Part shown: positions 50,653-63,644 of the stretch, in pieces
How positions within the stretch are numbered: position 1 is the stretch's first letter
Layout of the letters: each line of letters starts with the position of its first letter
Origin: Verrucomicrobiota bacterium
GTDB lineage: Bacteria; Verrucomicrobiota; Verrucomicrobiia; Verrucomicrobiales; Akkermansiaceae
Assembly (NCBI GenBank): GCA_026397725.1
Contig: JAPLUI010000487.1
Coordinates: 1-64,000 of the forward strand
Length of the DNA stretch: 64,000 nt
Direction: 5' to 3'
Notes under the pieces: generated by a model
Told to the model about the DNA's origin: nothing
The model's input: the letters and a program-made list of their open reading frames with translations, nothing else
Databases searched by the model: none
Program-made: the position numbers and the translations under genes

Positions 50653-53157
50653 ATGACCAACAGAACCATCAGCAAAACAGGATCTCTGCATCTTGCCGCC
50701 ATCTTCGTCACCATTGCCAGCATGACCGGCACTTCGCTCGTCGCGGCCGTGCCTCCGCCGCCACCGCCAGATCTCACCCAGGACAACACGGTCGATCGCA
50801 AGTTGACATACAACCTTGGTGCCACGGGACTGCGCGGATGGATTTACTCCAAGCCGGCAAATCACTTCGAGGGCCTCCAGGGTCGGACCACGGCGGCCAG
50901 CCGGCAGATTCTGGTGACCCACGTCGGGGCCAAGTCGCCGGCGGATGGCGTGATCAAAGTGGACGATGTGATCCTCGGCACCGGCGGCAAGCTGTTCACC
51001 GACGATGCCCGCAAGAGCATCGCCGTGGCGATTCAGGAGGCCGAGAAGGAAACCAATGGAGGCCTCCTGAAGCTCACTATCTGGCGTGCCGGCAAGACCG
51101 GAGAGGTACCACTCAAGCTGAGGGTCATGGGGACCTACAGCGACACCGCTCCCTACGCTTGCCCCAAGTCAAAACGCATCCTTGAGGAAGCCTGCAAGGT
51201 TCTCGCGAAAGAGCCGTTGAACGCAGGCTGGTGTGGAGCGGTCAACGGCCTGGCGCTGATGGCGACCGGCAATCCCGAGTATCTGCCCCGCGTGAGGGAG
51301 TTCGCCCATAAGGTCGGGCCGACCACGCTGAAGCTGGAATTGAAAGACGGGATGGTGATCTGGGACTGGGGCTACCGGAACATCTTCCTCTGCGAGTATT
51401 TCCTCCTCACCGGCGACCAGGAAGTGTTACCTGCCATCAATGAATATACCATCACCCTCGCCAAGGCACAAAGCATGTATGGCACCTTCGGGCACGGCAT
51501 TTCCCGCCTTACCGCCGATGGCAAGCTCCACGGCTCGTTCCCGCCCTACGGACCGGTGAACATGGCGGGACTGCCTGGCAATCTAGCGATCATCATGGGC
51601 GGCAAATGTGGCGTGAAGGATCCCGAAGTCGGCCCGGCGATTGAGCGGGCGTCCGGTTTTTTCGGCTACTTCGTGGACAAGGGTGCCATCCCCTACGGCG
51701 AGCATGAGCCCTGGCCATTCCACGAGAACAATGGCAAGAACTCCCTCTCCGCCCTGTTGTTCGGCGTCCAGGGAAACCGAATCAGCGAAACACAATTCTT
51801 CGCGAAAATGGCGGTCGCCGGCTACCGGAGCCGGGAATGTGGGCACACCGGGCAAGGATTCAGTTATTTGTGGAGCGCCCTGGGGGCCAATGTCGGCGGC
51901 CCGTCCGCAGCGGCGGCCTTTTTCAAGGAAGCCTCATGGCACCTCGACCTGGTGCGGCGCTGCGATGGATCGTTCACCTATGACGGCGGCGAGCAATACG
52001 GTCCCGGCAGGACGGATGACGACACCTACTACGGCAACAGTAGTTACAACGGCCTGAGTCCGACCGCTTCGTATGTCCTAACATATTCGCTGCCGCTGAA
52101 GAAGCTTGTCATCACCGGCAAGGGCGCGAATGAAGCAAACTGGCTGACCAAGCAGGAGACGGCGGACGCCATCGCCTCCGGCCGATTCGATACGGACCGC
52201 AAGCAGATGACCGCGAAGGAACTCGTGGCGGCGTTCAGCGACTGGTCGCCAATCGTTCGCGGCTGGGCGGCGGAGGAGCTGGCCAATCGCCCCGAGGCAA
52301 AGGCGATGGTGCCCCAACTCATCGCCATGGCGGAAGGCAACGATGCCCATGTCAGCCAGGGGGCCTGCGAGGCGCTCGGCTACCTCAAGAGTCCCGCAGC
52401 GCTGCCGGTGTTGGTTCGTCTGCTGGAAACCCGGGACCGCTGGGTACGGGTCAAGGCCGCCAATGCCTTGAAGATGATGGGAGACGCCGCCAAGCCGGCC
52501 GTTCCCGAAATGCTCAAGGCGGTCACCCAAACGGCGGAGCCCCCCCAGCCGATCACCTGGGCCGATCCCATTCAGATCAGCCAGGGCCAACTGGCCGCAG
52601 CCTTGTTCCAAGGACCGTTGCGAACGTCGATCAAGGAAATCGACCCCAACATGCTCCACACGGCTATCAGAGCCGGTTTGAATAATTCGGATAGCAGGGC
52701 CAGGGGCCAGTTGAGCGACACGATCAAGCTGCTGAGCCTGGAGGACGTTCGCGCGCTGGGGCCTGACATCCTCGCCGCCATCAAGGAGTCGGCCCCTGCG
52801 AACACGATGTTCGCGGATGGCATCCGTGATGCGGGATTGAATGTATTGGCGAAGTATCGCTTCCGCGAGGCCATGGCGCTGTGCCTTGAAACGATGGAAA
52901 TCGAAACCTGGGGAAAGTCACGCCGGATCACAAGTCATCTGAAGATACTTCAGTCTTACGGAGGCGCGGCCAAGGAGGTGCTGCCGTTGCTGGACCAGCT
53001 CGATAAGGACCTGCAGCAGCACCGCGAGGCAAAAATGCTCGCCCCTCAGCTCGAACTCCTCCACGAGGTGCGGTCCGCCATCGTGGCCGCTACCGAGCAA
53101 CCCGAGCTGCGGACCCTTGCGTCAGTGCAGCCCAAGGGCGAGCCGGTAAACAGGTGA
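50653..53157 (+). CDS. Secreted DUF6288-like protein with PDZ and HEAT repeats
   Basis: Exported protein of 834 aa. Signal peptide ~1-38. A PDZ-like domain lies at ~55-155 (LVTHVGAKSPADGVIKVDDV; LKLTIWRAGK). A long alpha-helical region at ~170-540 with conserved GHTGQGFSYLWSALGA and GGEQYGPGRTDDDTYY matches my recollection of DUF6288, an uncharacterised alpha/alpha-toroid-like domain. HEAT repeats follow at ~545-690 (VSQGACEALGYLKSPAALPV). I started it at 50653; the track start 50311 lies inside the esterase gene. It may be a lyase-like or binding protein, but no function is known. Confidence 0.7.
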   Translation: MTNRTISKTGSLHLAAIFVTIASMTGTSLVAAVPPPPPPDLTQDNTVDRKLTYNLGATGLRGWIYSKPANHFEGLQGRTTAASRQILVTHVGAKSPADGVIKVDDVILGTGGKLFTDDARKSIAVAIQEAEKETNGGLLKLTIWRAGKTGEVPLKLRVMGTYSDTAPYACPKSKRILEEACKVLAKEPLNAGWCGAVNGLALMATGNPEYLPRVREFAHKVGPTTLKLELKDGMVIWDWGYRNIFLCEYFLLTGDQEVLPAINEYTITLAKAQSMYGTFGHGISRLTADGKLHGSFPPYGPVNMAGLPGNLAIIMGGKCGVKDPEVGPAIERASGFFGYFVDKGAIPYGEHEPWPFHENNGKNSLSALLFGVQGNRISETQFFAKMAVAGYRSRECGHTGQGFSYLWSALGANVGGPSAAAAFFKEASWHLDLVRRCDGSFTYDGGEQYGPGRTDDDTYYGNSSYNGLSPTASYVLTYSLPLKKLVITGKGANEANWLTKQETADAIASGRFDTDRKQMTAKELVAAFSDWSPIVRGWAAEELANRPEAKAMVPQLIAMAEGNDAHVSQGACEALGYLKSPAALPVLVRLLETRDRWVRVKAANALKMMGDAAKPAVPEMLKAVTQTAEPPQPITWADPIQISQGQLAAALFQGPLRTSIKEIDPNMLHTAIRAGLNNSDSRARGQLSDTIKLLSLEDVRALGPDILAAIKESAPANTMFADGIRDAGLNVLAKYRFREAMALCLETMEIETWGKSRRITSHLKILQSYGGAAKEVLPLLDQLDKDLQQHREAKMLAPQLELLHEVRSAIVAATEQPELRTLASVQPKGEPVNR

Positions 53158-53217
53158 CGTTCCCATTGAGGCGATTGACAGTGCATTCATATCCAAACTG
53201 CAAACGAACGGAACATC

Positions 53218-54738
53218 ATGAATAAACTGATAACGCCATTCATCCTCTTCCCCCTCGCCATCACGCTGGTGGCAACTCCCATACTCCGAGCTGAGGATAT
53301 CCCTGCTGCGCGGCGGGCTGGCGACCTGAAACCGGCAGAGAATGTCAAGAAGACCATGGTCTCCTATCCGGCGGACCAGAAGTTCTTGATTCCTCAAAAA
53401 CACCAGTACCACCAAACCCTGACCATGAAGCTCTTCTTGTCGGAGGCCAAGTTCGACGGGAAACTCAAGCACAAGGACAACGGAAAATCGGAAGTCTTCC
53501 TGAATTACGAGCAGACGCTCGAGATGATCCGCCGAATGGATAACCTGACCCTGGGAATCCCGAAAATCATCTATATCGTCGGCTGGCAATACAACGGGCA
53601 CGATTCCAAATACCCCGCATGGTTCGAAGGAAATCCCAGGCTGAAACGCCCGCAAGATGCCAATTCGCTGGATAGCCTCAAATGGCTGATGAAAGAGGCT
53701 GAAGCCTATCATACCACGGTCAGTCTTCACATCAACATGTTCGATGCTTACGAAGACAGTCCGCTCTGGGATGAATATGTCAAAAAGGACATCATTGCGA
53801 AAAATGCCGACGGCTCCTTGCGGCCGTGCGAATGGGGTTACCCGATCAGCTACGCCCGGGAATGGGAAACGGGATGTGTCCAAAAGCGGATCGATGCACT
53901 GTGCGCCTTGCTTCCCATCCAACATGCCGGAACCATCCACATCGATGCGTTCCATACCTGGCCACCCGTCCCGACTCCCGCCCCGGACGGAAAAACCTAT
54001 GTGGAAAAAGACAAGGGAGTCATCAGTCCATACCTGAAATTCACGGTGGCCGATGAAACCGAGGCCCAACGCAATATCTTCCGGTATTGGGCCCAAAAGG
54101 GCATCGATGTCACCAGCGAATCGGTCGCCTTCCTGCGCGAAACCGCCTTTGAAGGGTATCAGCCGATGGCCTGGTGGTTCAATGGCGGACTGAATGCCTA
54201 TTTGAAATGGCCCGCTGCCTTCTATTGTGGGGGCCGTGATAATACGGAATGGGGCATGCTTTTCGGGTCCAGCATGCATGGCGAGGACATTGTGAGAAAG
54301 GAACCCGAGTCCCTGGCCGGCTTCAAGGAACAATTCTGCCTGAAAACCGCGGTTTGGTATTACCTGAACAGGCTCCAACGCCTTTATCTCCTGAATGGCC
54401 AGGAATACCAGTCCGTCCAGTTCTCTGACAATGTCAGGACATACCTGTCAAAAGATGATCAGTACAGGGTCACCCAGGGCGAGGTGACCCTGGTTGAAGA
54501 CACCGATGTGCTGATACCGGCACTTTGGATGGGAACCGGTTCCATGCTGGCCTACAGCAAAAAGGGGTATGCAAACAGATCGTGGACTCTCCCGGCGAAT
54601 TGGCAGGATGCGAAGGAAGTGCAGCTTACCCGCATCACTGATGAAGGGAGCACAAAACCTGAATTGATAAAACCAGTGGCCGGAAAACTCGACCTCACCC
54701 TGGCCAAGGATACCATGATCCTCATCGAAAAATTGTAA
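53218..54738 (+). CDS. GH101-like glycoside hydrolase (endo-alpha-GalNAcase family)
   Basis: Exported protein of 506 aa. Signal peptide ~1-25. The TIM-barrel-like body (TTVSLHINMFDAYEDSPLWD; EWGYPISYAREWETGCVQKR) resembles the endo-alpha-N-acetylgalactosaminidase family, whose members release Gal-GalNAc from O-glycoproteins. The Asp in HAGTIHIDAFHTW is a candidate nucleophile and the Glu in GIDVTSESVAF a candidate acid/base; both are inferred by position. It is shorter than multidomain GH101 enzymes, with only the barrel and a small C-terminal beta domain. Neighbouring esterases and beta-galactosidase fit O-glycan breakdown. Confidence 0.62.
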   Translation: MNKLITPFILFPLAITLVATPILRAEDIPAARRAGDLKPAENVKKTMVSYPADQKFLIPQKHQYHQTLTMKLFLSEAKFDGKLKHKDNGKSEVFLNYEQTLEMIRRMDNLTLGIPKIIYIVGWQYNGHDSKYPAWFEGNPRLKRPQDANSLDSLKWLMKEAEAYHTTVSLHINMFDAYEDSPLWDEYVKKDIIAKNADGSLRPCEWGYPISYAREWETGCVQKRIDALCALLPIQHAGTIHIDAFHTWPPVPTPAPDGKTYVEKDKGVISPYLKFTVADETEAQRNIFRYWAQKGIDVTSESVAFLRETAFEGYQPMAWWFNGGLNAYLKWPAAFYCGGRDNTEWGMLFGSSMHGEDIVRKEPESLAGFKEQFCLKTAVWYYLNRLQRLYLLNGQEYQSVQFSDNVRTYLSKDDQYRVTQGEVTLVEDTDVLIPALWMGTGSMLAYSKKGYANRSWTLPANWQDAKEVQLTRITDEGSTKPELIKPVAGKLDLTLAKDTMILIEKL

Positions 54739-54758
54739 CCAACAGCTCAATCTTCCCC

Positions 54759-54884
54759 ATGCACGCCACCCCGAAAAGCAAATCCAAAGCAGTTGTTGCA
54801 TCGGCTGCGCTGTGGTGTCTGGCGGCCAACGCCGCCGGGTTTGAAGCGTATTACACCCGCCTGAATCAGTCACTCAAGGCATGA
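54759..54884 (+). pseudogene. 41-aa truncated copy of a secreted-protein N-terminus
   Basis: A short frame absent from the ORF track: a lysine-rich leader with a hydrophobic segment (VVASAALWCLAANAAG), then FEAYYTRLNQ and a stop. The partial gene at 63645 has the same junction, a signal peptide soon followed by GAYYTRLPVAG. This is therefore probably the surviving 5' end of a deleted paralogue. It could still be secreted as a peptide. Confidence 0.5.
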
Positions 54885-54929
54885 ACAACTAGGACCGATT
54901 CCAAGCCGCTGGAATAATTATAACTCCCC

Positions 54930-57900
54930 ATGAATACCAAATTCTTATCAATCACTTTGTTGCCCCTGTTTCTAACCGCCTTGTCCGCGAACGCGCAAAT
55001 GCCTGGCTGGCGGCATTCCGGCCGCATATATATTCTGACGACGCCGGAGGGTGCGAATCTTCCCGCGTCGGCGTCGGAGGACAACTTCCCGCTGCTGGTC
55101 CGCCTCCACCAGGATTTTTTCGATTTCAGCCAGGCCGGGGCGCATGGTGAAGACCTCCGCTTCACCTCCGCGGCCGGCAACGCATTGGCATTCGAGATCG
55201 AGGACTGGAAGCCTGCTGATGGGACGGCCAGCATCTGGGTGCGCATCCACCACATCAAAGGGAATGCCCGGCAGGCCATCACGATGTACTGGGGCAACAG
55301 CAGCGCCCCCGCCGCGGGCAACGGCGAAAGGGTTTTCGGCACGGATGCCGGGTTTTGCGGCGTATGGCATCTGGGGGATGATTGCAAGGATTCCACCCCG
55401 AACCATCTGAATGGAACCAGCAAGGACACCAGCCACGTTGCCGGGATCATCGGGAATGCCGAAGAGTTCCGCTTTGGCAGCTATATTGGCTCCGAGGAAG
55501 AGCAAAGTTGTCTGCCGAAAGACAACGAGGAGAGGTCCATGTCGATGTGGATGAGTCCAACCAGTTACGAAGGCAATCCCACCATGGGGGGATGGGGAAA
55601 GCAGGGCTCCAAACATCTCTCCTACCTCACATTGGGAGATGGCGTGACCCGATTCCATGGTCATTCGGCTGACCCCAGAGGAAAATCCAGGATTCCGCTG
55701 GGGGAATGGCATCATGTCGCGGTTTCCCTTTCCGGAGGCGAGATCCGGTTCTATTTGGACGGGGTGCAGGAATGTCGCAGAAACATGGTGAGCTTGGAAA
55801 CAACCTCACCATCCGGATGGAATATCGGCAAGCACACTCCAGGGCCCGGCAATTGGGCGCAACATTACCGTGGCGCCCTCGACGAAGTGCGCTTTGAGGC
55901 TGTGGCACGTTCGGCCGACTGGGTGAAACTTTGTTACGAAAACCAGAAGCCGCTCCAGACTCTGGCCGGGACCTTGGTTCAGGACGGCAACGAGTTTTCA
56001 GTCTCACCCTCCGCCCTGACGATTCAAGAGGGGAAATCGGCATCCCTTTCAGGAAAGGCCGGTGGGGCCTGCAAGGTGTACTGGGTATTGAAAGATGGCG
56101 GCAAAGAGCAACTGCTCGCGGTCGATCGTTTCAACTGCACGTTTGATGCTGGCAGGCTTGCCGCTGATAAGAACGTCACTGTGCAGTTCAAGGCTGTTTA
56201 TGCCGATGTGGTGAAAACCAAGGATATAGCCATCACGATTCGGGAGTATGTTCCGAATCCCGTATATACCCTCGCGACCCCGGCCACCTGGAATGGCAGG
56301 GACGTGCTGGAAATTGCTCCAGTGATCTCCAACCTCGCAGCAATGAGGGCCACAGGCGCCGGCGACATGCATTACGCTTGGAAGGTCTCGGGAATGGCCA
56401 CCATCCACGAGACCGGGCCGGGCAAACTGATCCTGAAGAGAGCCCAGAACAGCGGTGAGTTGCTCGTCACCCTCGCGCTCGATAATGGCGATGTGGCTTC
56501 CTCCAAGACGATTGCGATCAAGGTGCGTGAGCCGGAGCGGGACGCCTGGGTCCAGCGTATTCCCGCCAAGGATGAGAAGCCTGCGAACAACCAGTTCTAC
56601 CCCCGCGATGATGATAACGTGGGAACGCTCTACTATAACGGAACTCTGGATGGCGCCGCTGACTCGGTTTTCCTGAAGTTATATGCCGGGGACAAGCTGA
56701 TGGGTAAAATCGAGCAGCAATTGCCGGCTGATAGAACTTATGCCCTTGCCACCAAACTAAACGCCGGACTGGTCAAATATCGGACAGAGTTCGGCACCAA
56801 CAACGGTAATCGCGAGAAAGTGCTGGATACGGCGGAAAACCTGGTCTGCGGCGATGCCTACATCATTCAGGGCCAGTCCAATGCGGAAGCCTGGGCAGAC
56901 CAGGTCGTCCATCCATTCCAGAGCGAGTGGCTCCGCAGTTTCGGCACGCCGATTACCGATCCGGTGACGGCCAGGACCGCGATTTGGGGCAATGCCATTT
57001 CCTTCAAAGGCGGCGAGAACCGTCACAAGCTCCAGATCGGTTACTGGGGCGTCGAGCTGGGCAAGCAACTCATCGAGCAACATCAGGTTCCGGTTTTCAT
57101 CATCAATGGCGCCCAGGGCGGAACCCGTATTGACCAGCACCAGCGCAATGATGCCGATCCCACCGATGTGAACACCATCTATGGCAGGTTGCTATGGCGA
57201 TTGCAGCAGGCGAAGCTCACGCATGGAATTCGCGCCGTGTTGTGGCACCAGGGAGAAAACGACCAGGGCGCCGGCGGGCCGAGCGGAACGTTCGGCTGGG
57301 AAGAATACCAGGATTACTTCGTCAGCTTGGCAGCCGCCTGGAAAGAGGATTACCCCAATATCAAGCACTACTATGTTTACCAGATTTGGCCGGGTGCGTG
57401 CGGCACGGAGCCCGATGCGAACGACCGCCTGCGTGACGCCCAGCGGACCCTGCCCTATCAGTTCTCCAACATGAGCGTCATGTCAACCCTGGGCATCCGT
57501 CCGGGTTCCGGCTGCCATTATTCCCCCGAGGGCTATGCCGTGATGGCTTGCTTAATGTATCCCCTGTTGAACCAATACAACTACGGAGTCGTTCCCAAGC
57601 AGTCGATCACTCCGCCGAACATCAGGGAAGTCTGCTACACCAGCGGCAAGCAGGATGAAATCGCCCTGCGGTTCGACCAAAGCGTGAAATTCGACGTCGC
57701 CGCACTCGGCAGATTCTATCTCGACGGCGAGGCCGGAAAAGTCGCTTCCGGCAACGGCTCCGGCAACCTCATCACGCTGCAACTGGCCGCTCCCTCGGGC
57801 GCAAGGAACATCACCTACGTCAAAGGTGGCGTCTGGAAGCAGGAACAAGCGATTATCCGGGGCACCAACGACATCGCAGCGCTGACCTTTTGCGAAGTCC

Positions 57901-57932
57901 CGATCCTGCCCGCCCCCACCGCCAGTCGATAA
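54930..57932 (+). CDS. Secreted DUF2341-LamG-SASA-like esterase
   Basis: Exported protein of 1000 aa. Signal peptide ~1-22. A DUF2341 domain lies at ~30-125 (NFPLLVRLHQDFFDFSQAGA; ITMYWGNSSAP). A LamG/ConA domain follows at ~145-335 (HVAVSLSGGEIRFYLDGVQE). Ig-like linkers at ~350-540 lead into an SGNH esterase domain at ~560-890. Its serine block is IIQGQSNAEAW, followed by LWHQGENDQG and a histidine block GCHYSPEGYAVM. The C-terminus is a small beta-domain. The esterase lineage differs from the two shorter esterases (block III is LWHQGEND). Likely removes acetyl groups from an insoluble or bound glycan, with LamG as the binding module. Confidence 0.8.
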   Translation: MNTKFLSITLLPLFLTALSANAQMPGWRHSGRIYILTTPEGANLPASASEDNFPLLVRLHQDFFDFSQAGAHGEDLRFTSAAGNALAFEIEDWKPADGTASIWVRIHHIKGNARQAITMYWGNSSAPAAGNGERVFGTDAGFCGVWHLGDDCKDSTPNHLNGTSKDTSHVAGIIGNAEEFRFGSYIGSEEEQSCLPKDNEERSMSMWMSPTSYEGNPTMGGWGKQGSKHLSYLTLGDGVTRFHGHSADPRGKSRIPLGEWHHVAVSLSGGEIRFYLDGVQECRRNMVSLETTSPSGWNIGKHTPGPGNWAQHYRGALDEVRFEAVARSADWVKLCYENQKPLQTLAGTLVQDGNEFSVSPSALTIQEGKSASLSGKAGGACKVYWVLKDGGKEQLLAVDRFNCTFDAGRLAADKNVTVQFKAVYADVVKTKDIAITIREYVPNPVYTLATPATWNGRDVLEIAPVISNLAAMRATGAGDMHYAWKVSGMATIHETGPGKLILKRAQNSGELLVTLALDNGDVASSKTIAIKVREPERDAWVQRIPAKDEKPANNQFYPRDDDNVGTLYYNGTLDGAADSVFLKLYAGDKLMGKIEQQLPADRTYALATKLNAGLVKYRTEFGTNNGNREKVLDTAENLVCGDAYIIQGQSNAEAWADQVVHPFQSEWLRSFGTPITDPVTARTAIWGNAISFKGGENRHKLQIGYWGVELGKQLIEQHQVPVFIINGAQGGTRIDQHQRNDADPTDVNTIYGRLLWRLQQAKLTHGIRAVLWHQGENDQGAGGPSGTFGWEEYQDYFVSLAAAWKEDYPNIKHYYVYQIWPGACGTEPDANDRLRDAQRTLPYQFSNMSVMSTLGIRPGSGCHYSPEGYAVMACLMYPLLNQYNYGVVPKQSITPPNIREVCYTSGKQDEIALRFDQSVKFDVAALGRFYLDGEAGKVASGNGSGNLITLQLAAPSGARNITYVKGGVWKQEQAIIRGTNDIAALTFCEVPILPAPTASR

Positions 57933-58254
57933 TTTCCCGGTGATGCATTACTCCACCCTTGCCGGACAATCGGACACGTAATGATCCTGATCGAAACAAC
58001 CAAACTCTCAAACCACACCACCACGCCTACCACACCATGCACCCAACCCTCCTGACAAGGTCCGCCCTGCCGCGGCTCATCCCCGCCGGTCGTCAACCGC
58101 AGGCCCTCGATACCATCTCCGTCAAGACGGAAGGCGGCAGCACCACCGTCGAGTCGCTCGAAGTCTTCACTATGAAGTCGATCTGGAAGAAGTAGGACTG
58201 CAATTCACCAAGAACCGTGAATTATTCCCATCCGGGGCGCGTAGGGCTTGAACC
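57933..58254 (+). pseudogene. Gap with C-terminal remnant of a GH32-like enzyme
   Basis: The ORF 57959-58195 ends LDTISVKTEGGSTTVESLEV-FTMKSIWKK. That is the typical last beta-strand of GH32 fructan hydrolases (LKSIW end). No catalytic domain precedes it. The earlier codons of the ORF are not conserved, so the remnant begins near 58095. The rest of the gap is empty. Confidence 0.5.
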
Positions 58255-58732
58255 ATGAACATGAATGCCCCTTGTCTTGCTGCCATAGCCTTGGCCATGC
58301 CGTTGCATGCCGGGCTTGAACTGCCGAAGGTTTTCACCCCGCACATGGTGCTGCAACGCGGCATGGCCGTGCCGGTATATGCCGCCGCCGCTCCGGGCGA
58401 GACGGTGGCCGTGAAGTCCCGTGACCTGACGAAGTCCGCCACCTCCGGCCAGGTTGGCAAGTGGTGCGTGAAACTCGACGCCTTGGCGGCCGGCGGCCCC
58501 GATGTGCTGACAATCGGTGACAAGATAATCGAAGACGTGCTGGTGGGCGATGTGTGGATCGGTTCCGGCCAATCGAACACGGACATGCCGGTGTCCGCCT
58601 ATGCCGGTGACGACCCTGCGCCCGCGGCGGCAGCCAAAGAGCATTATCCCAAGATCCGCCTGATGAGTCGGTTATGGCGTCAAGGGTGTGCTGTGGGACC
58701 AGGGCGAGAGCCTCTATGGGCAATCATCATGA
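58255..58732 (+). pseudogene. Broken sialate O-acetylesterase-like gene
   Basis: Begins like a normal esterase: leader, LPKVFTPHMVLQRGMAVPVY, and the serine block GSGQSNTDMPVSAY. It reaches YPKIRLMS and then, after a deletion, the later block GVKGVLWDQGESLYGQSS in another frame, which stops at 58730-58732. The initial frame stays open and runs into the downstream PHP gene. The stop of the fragment overlaps the ATG of the PHP gene. No complete esterase can be made. Confidence 0.7.
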
Positions 58733-60045
58733 TGCCGGCCACCGGTCGCGGCGCAGTCGGTCCATCGCCCGTGCCAGGCAACGAAGCACGGTGGTTCAAA
58801 GGCAACCTGCACACGCATTCACTCTGGAGCGACGGCGACGATTATCCGGAAATGATTGCCGATTGGTACAAGCGCAACGGCTATCAGTTCCTGGGAATTT
58901 CGGATCACAACGTGCTTCAGCAGGGCCAACGTTGGTTGGAACTCAAGCCACCGGCGGAGGGGAAAAGCGCGACCCCGCAAAACGGCGGCGGTGTGGCGCT
59001 GGAGCAATACCTCGGCCGCTTCGGTCCGGATTGGGTGGAACAGCGTGAGTCGAGCGGGAAGACGGCAATCCGCCTGAAACCGCTCGCCGAATACCGCTCG
59101 CTGTTAGAAGAGCCGGGGCGGTTCCTGATGATCTCCAGCGAGGAAATCACCTCGTCGTGGAAGCGCCCAAAGACCGAAACTGCGCCCGCGGCGGGCGGGC
59201 CGGTACACATGAACGTCACCAACCCGCGCGATTTCATCCCACCGGTGGGTGGCGACAGCGCGCTATCGGTCATGCAGCGGACGATTGACGCCGTGCTCGC
59301 GCAGCGGGCGAAAACCGGCCAGCCCATGTTTCCGCACCTGAATCACCCGAATTTCGGTTGGGGTGTCACCGCCGAAGAGTTGATGCAATTGCGAGGCGAG
59401 CAGTTCTTTGAAATCTACAATGGCCATCCGGGAGTGCATAACGATGGCGATGCCACCCACCTCGGCACCGATGAGATGTGGGACGCGATCCTCACCCGCC
59501 GGATCGCCGAACTCCATTTGCCGCTGATGTTTTGCATGGCCGTTGATGATGCCCACGCCTATCACGGGATGAAACTCGGCCAGAGCAACCCGGGCCGCGG
59601 CTGGGTCATGGTTCGGGCGAAAAACCTAACAGCCGAATCCATCATCACCGCGATGGAGGCCGGAGACTTTTACGCGTCCTCCGGCGTAACGCTCGCCGAC
59701 GTGAAACGCGGCGGCAATCAACTCGAAGTGGAAATCCATGCGGAACCCGGGGTGACATACCTCACGAAATTCATCGGCACGCGCATCGGCTACGACGCGG
59801 CCAGCCAGCTATTGCTCCGGCCAGAGGGTGAAGCTGCGGGAGCAACCGTTCCCCACCGGCGCTACAGCAAGGAGGTTGGTGCCGTTCTCGCCGAGGTTCC
59901 CGGCTCGCACGCGTCCTATACCATGCACGGAGACGAACTCTACGTGCGTGCGAAAATCATTTCCTCGAAGCCCAAGCCCAACGCCAGCGTGGCCAAGGAG
60001 GTCGAATGCGCATGGACCCAACCGCTGGCGGGCACCGCGAAGTGA
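58729..60045 (+). CDS. PHP-domain metallohydrolase (possibly made as esterase fusion)
   Basis: Protein of 438 aa if started at 58729, or the C-terminal part of a 596-aa fusion if started at 58255. PHP-type metal motifs are clear: NLHTHSLWSDGDDYPE, FLGISDHN, PHLNHPNFGW and MAVDDAHAY. A C-terminal beta-domain follows (SSGVTLADVKRGGNQLEVEI). Such secreted PHP proteins are often found in glycan loci as phosphoesterases of unknown substrate. Without the fusion there is no signal peptide; with it, the esterase leader would export it. The fusion may therefore be functional. Confidence 0.75.
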   Translation: MMPATGRGAVGPSPVPGNEARWFKGNLHTHSLWSDGDDYPEMIADWYKRNGYQFLGISDHNVLQQGQRWLELKPPAEGKSATPQNGGGVALEQYLGRFGPDWVEQRESSGKTAIRLKPLAEYRSLLEEPGRFLMISSEEITSSWKRPKTETAPAAGGPVHMNVTNPRDFIPPVGGDSALSVMQRTIDAVLAQRAKTGQPMFPHLNHPNFGWGVTAEELMQLRGEQFFEIYNGHPGVHNDGDATHLGTDEMWDAILTRRIAELHLPLMFCMAVDDAHAYHGMKLGQSNPGRGWVMVRAKNLTAESIITAMEAGDFYASSGVTLADVKRGGNQLEVEIHAEPGVTYLTKFIGTRIGYDAASQLLLRPEGEAAGATVPHRRYSKEVGAVLAEVPGSHASYTMHGDELYVRAKIISSKPKPNASVAKEVECAWTQPLAGTAK

Positions 60046-63601
<3,556 letters not shown>

Positions 63602-63644
63602 TGACAGAAATATGATTGATTGAAATGTCAGCATGAGAAGTCAC

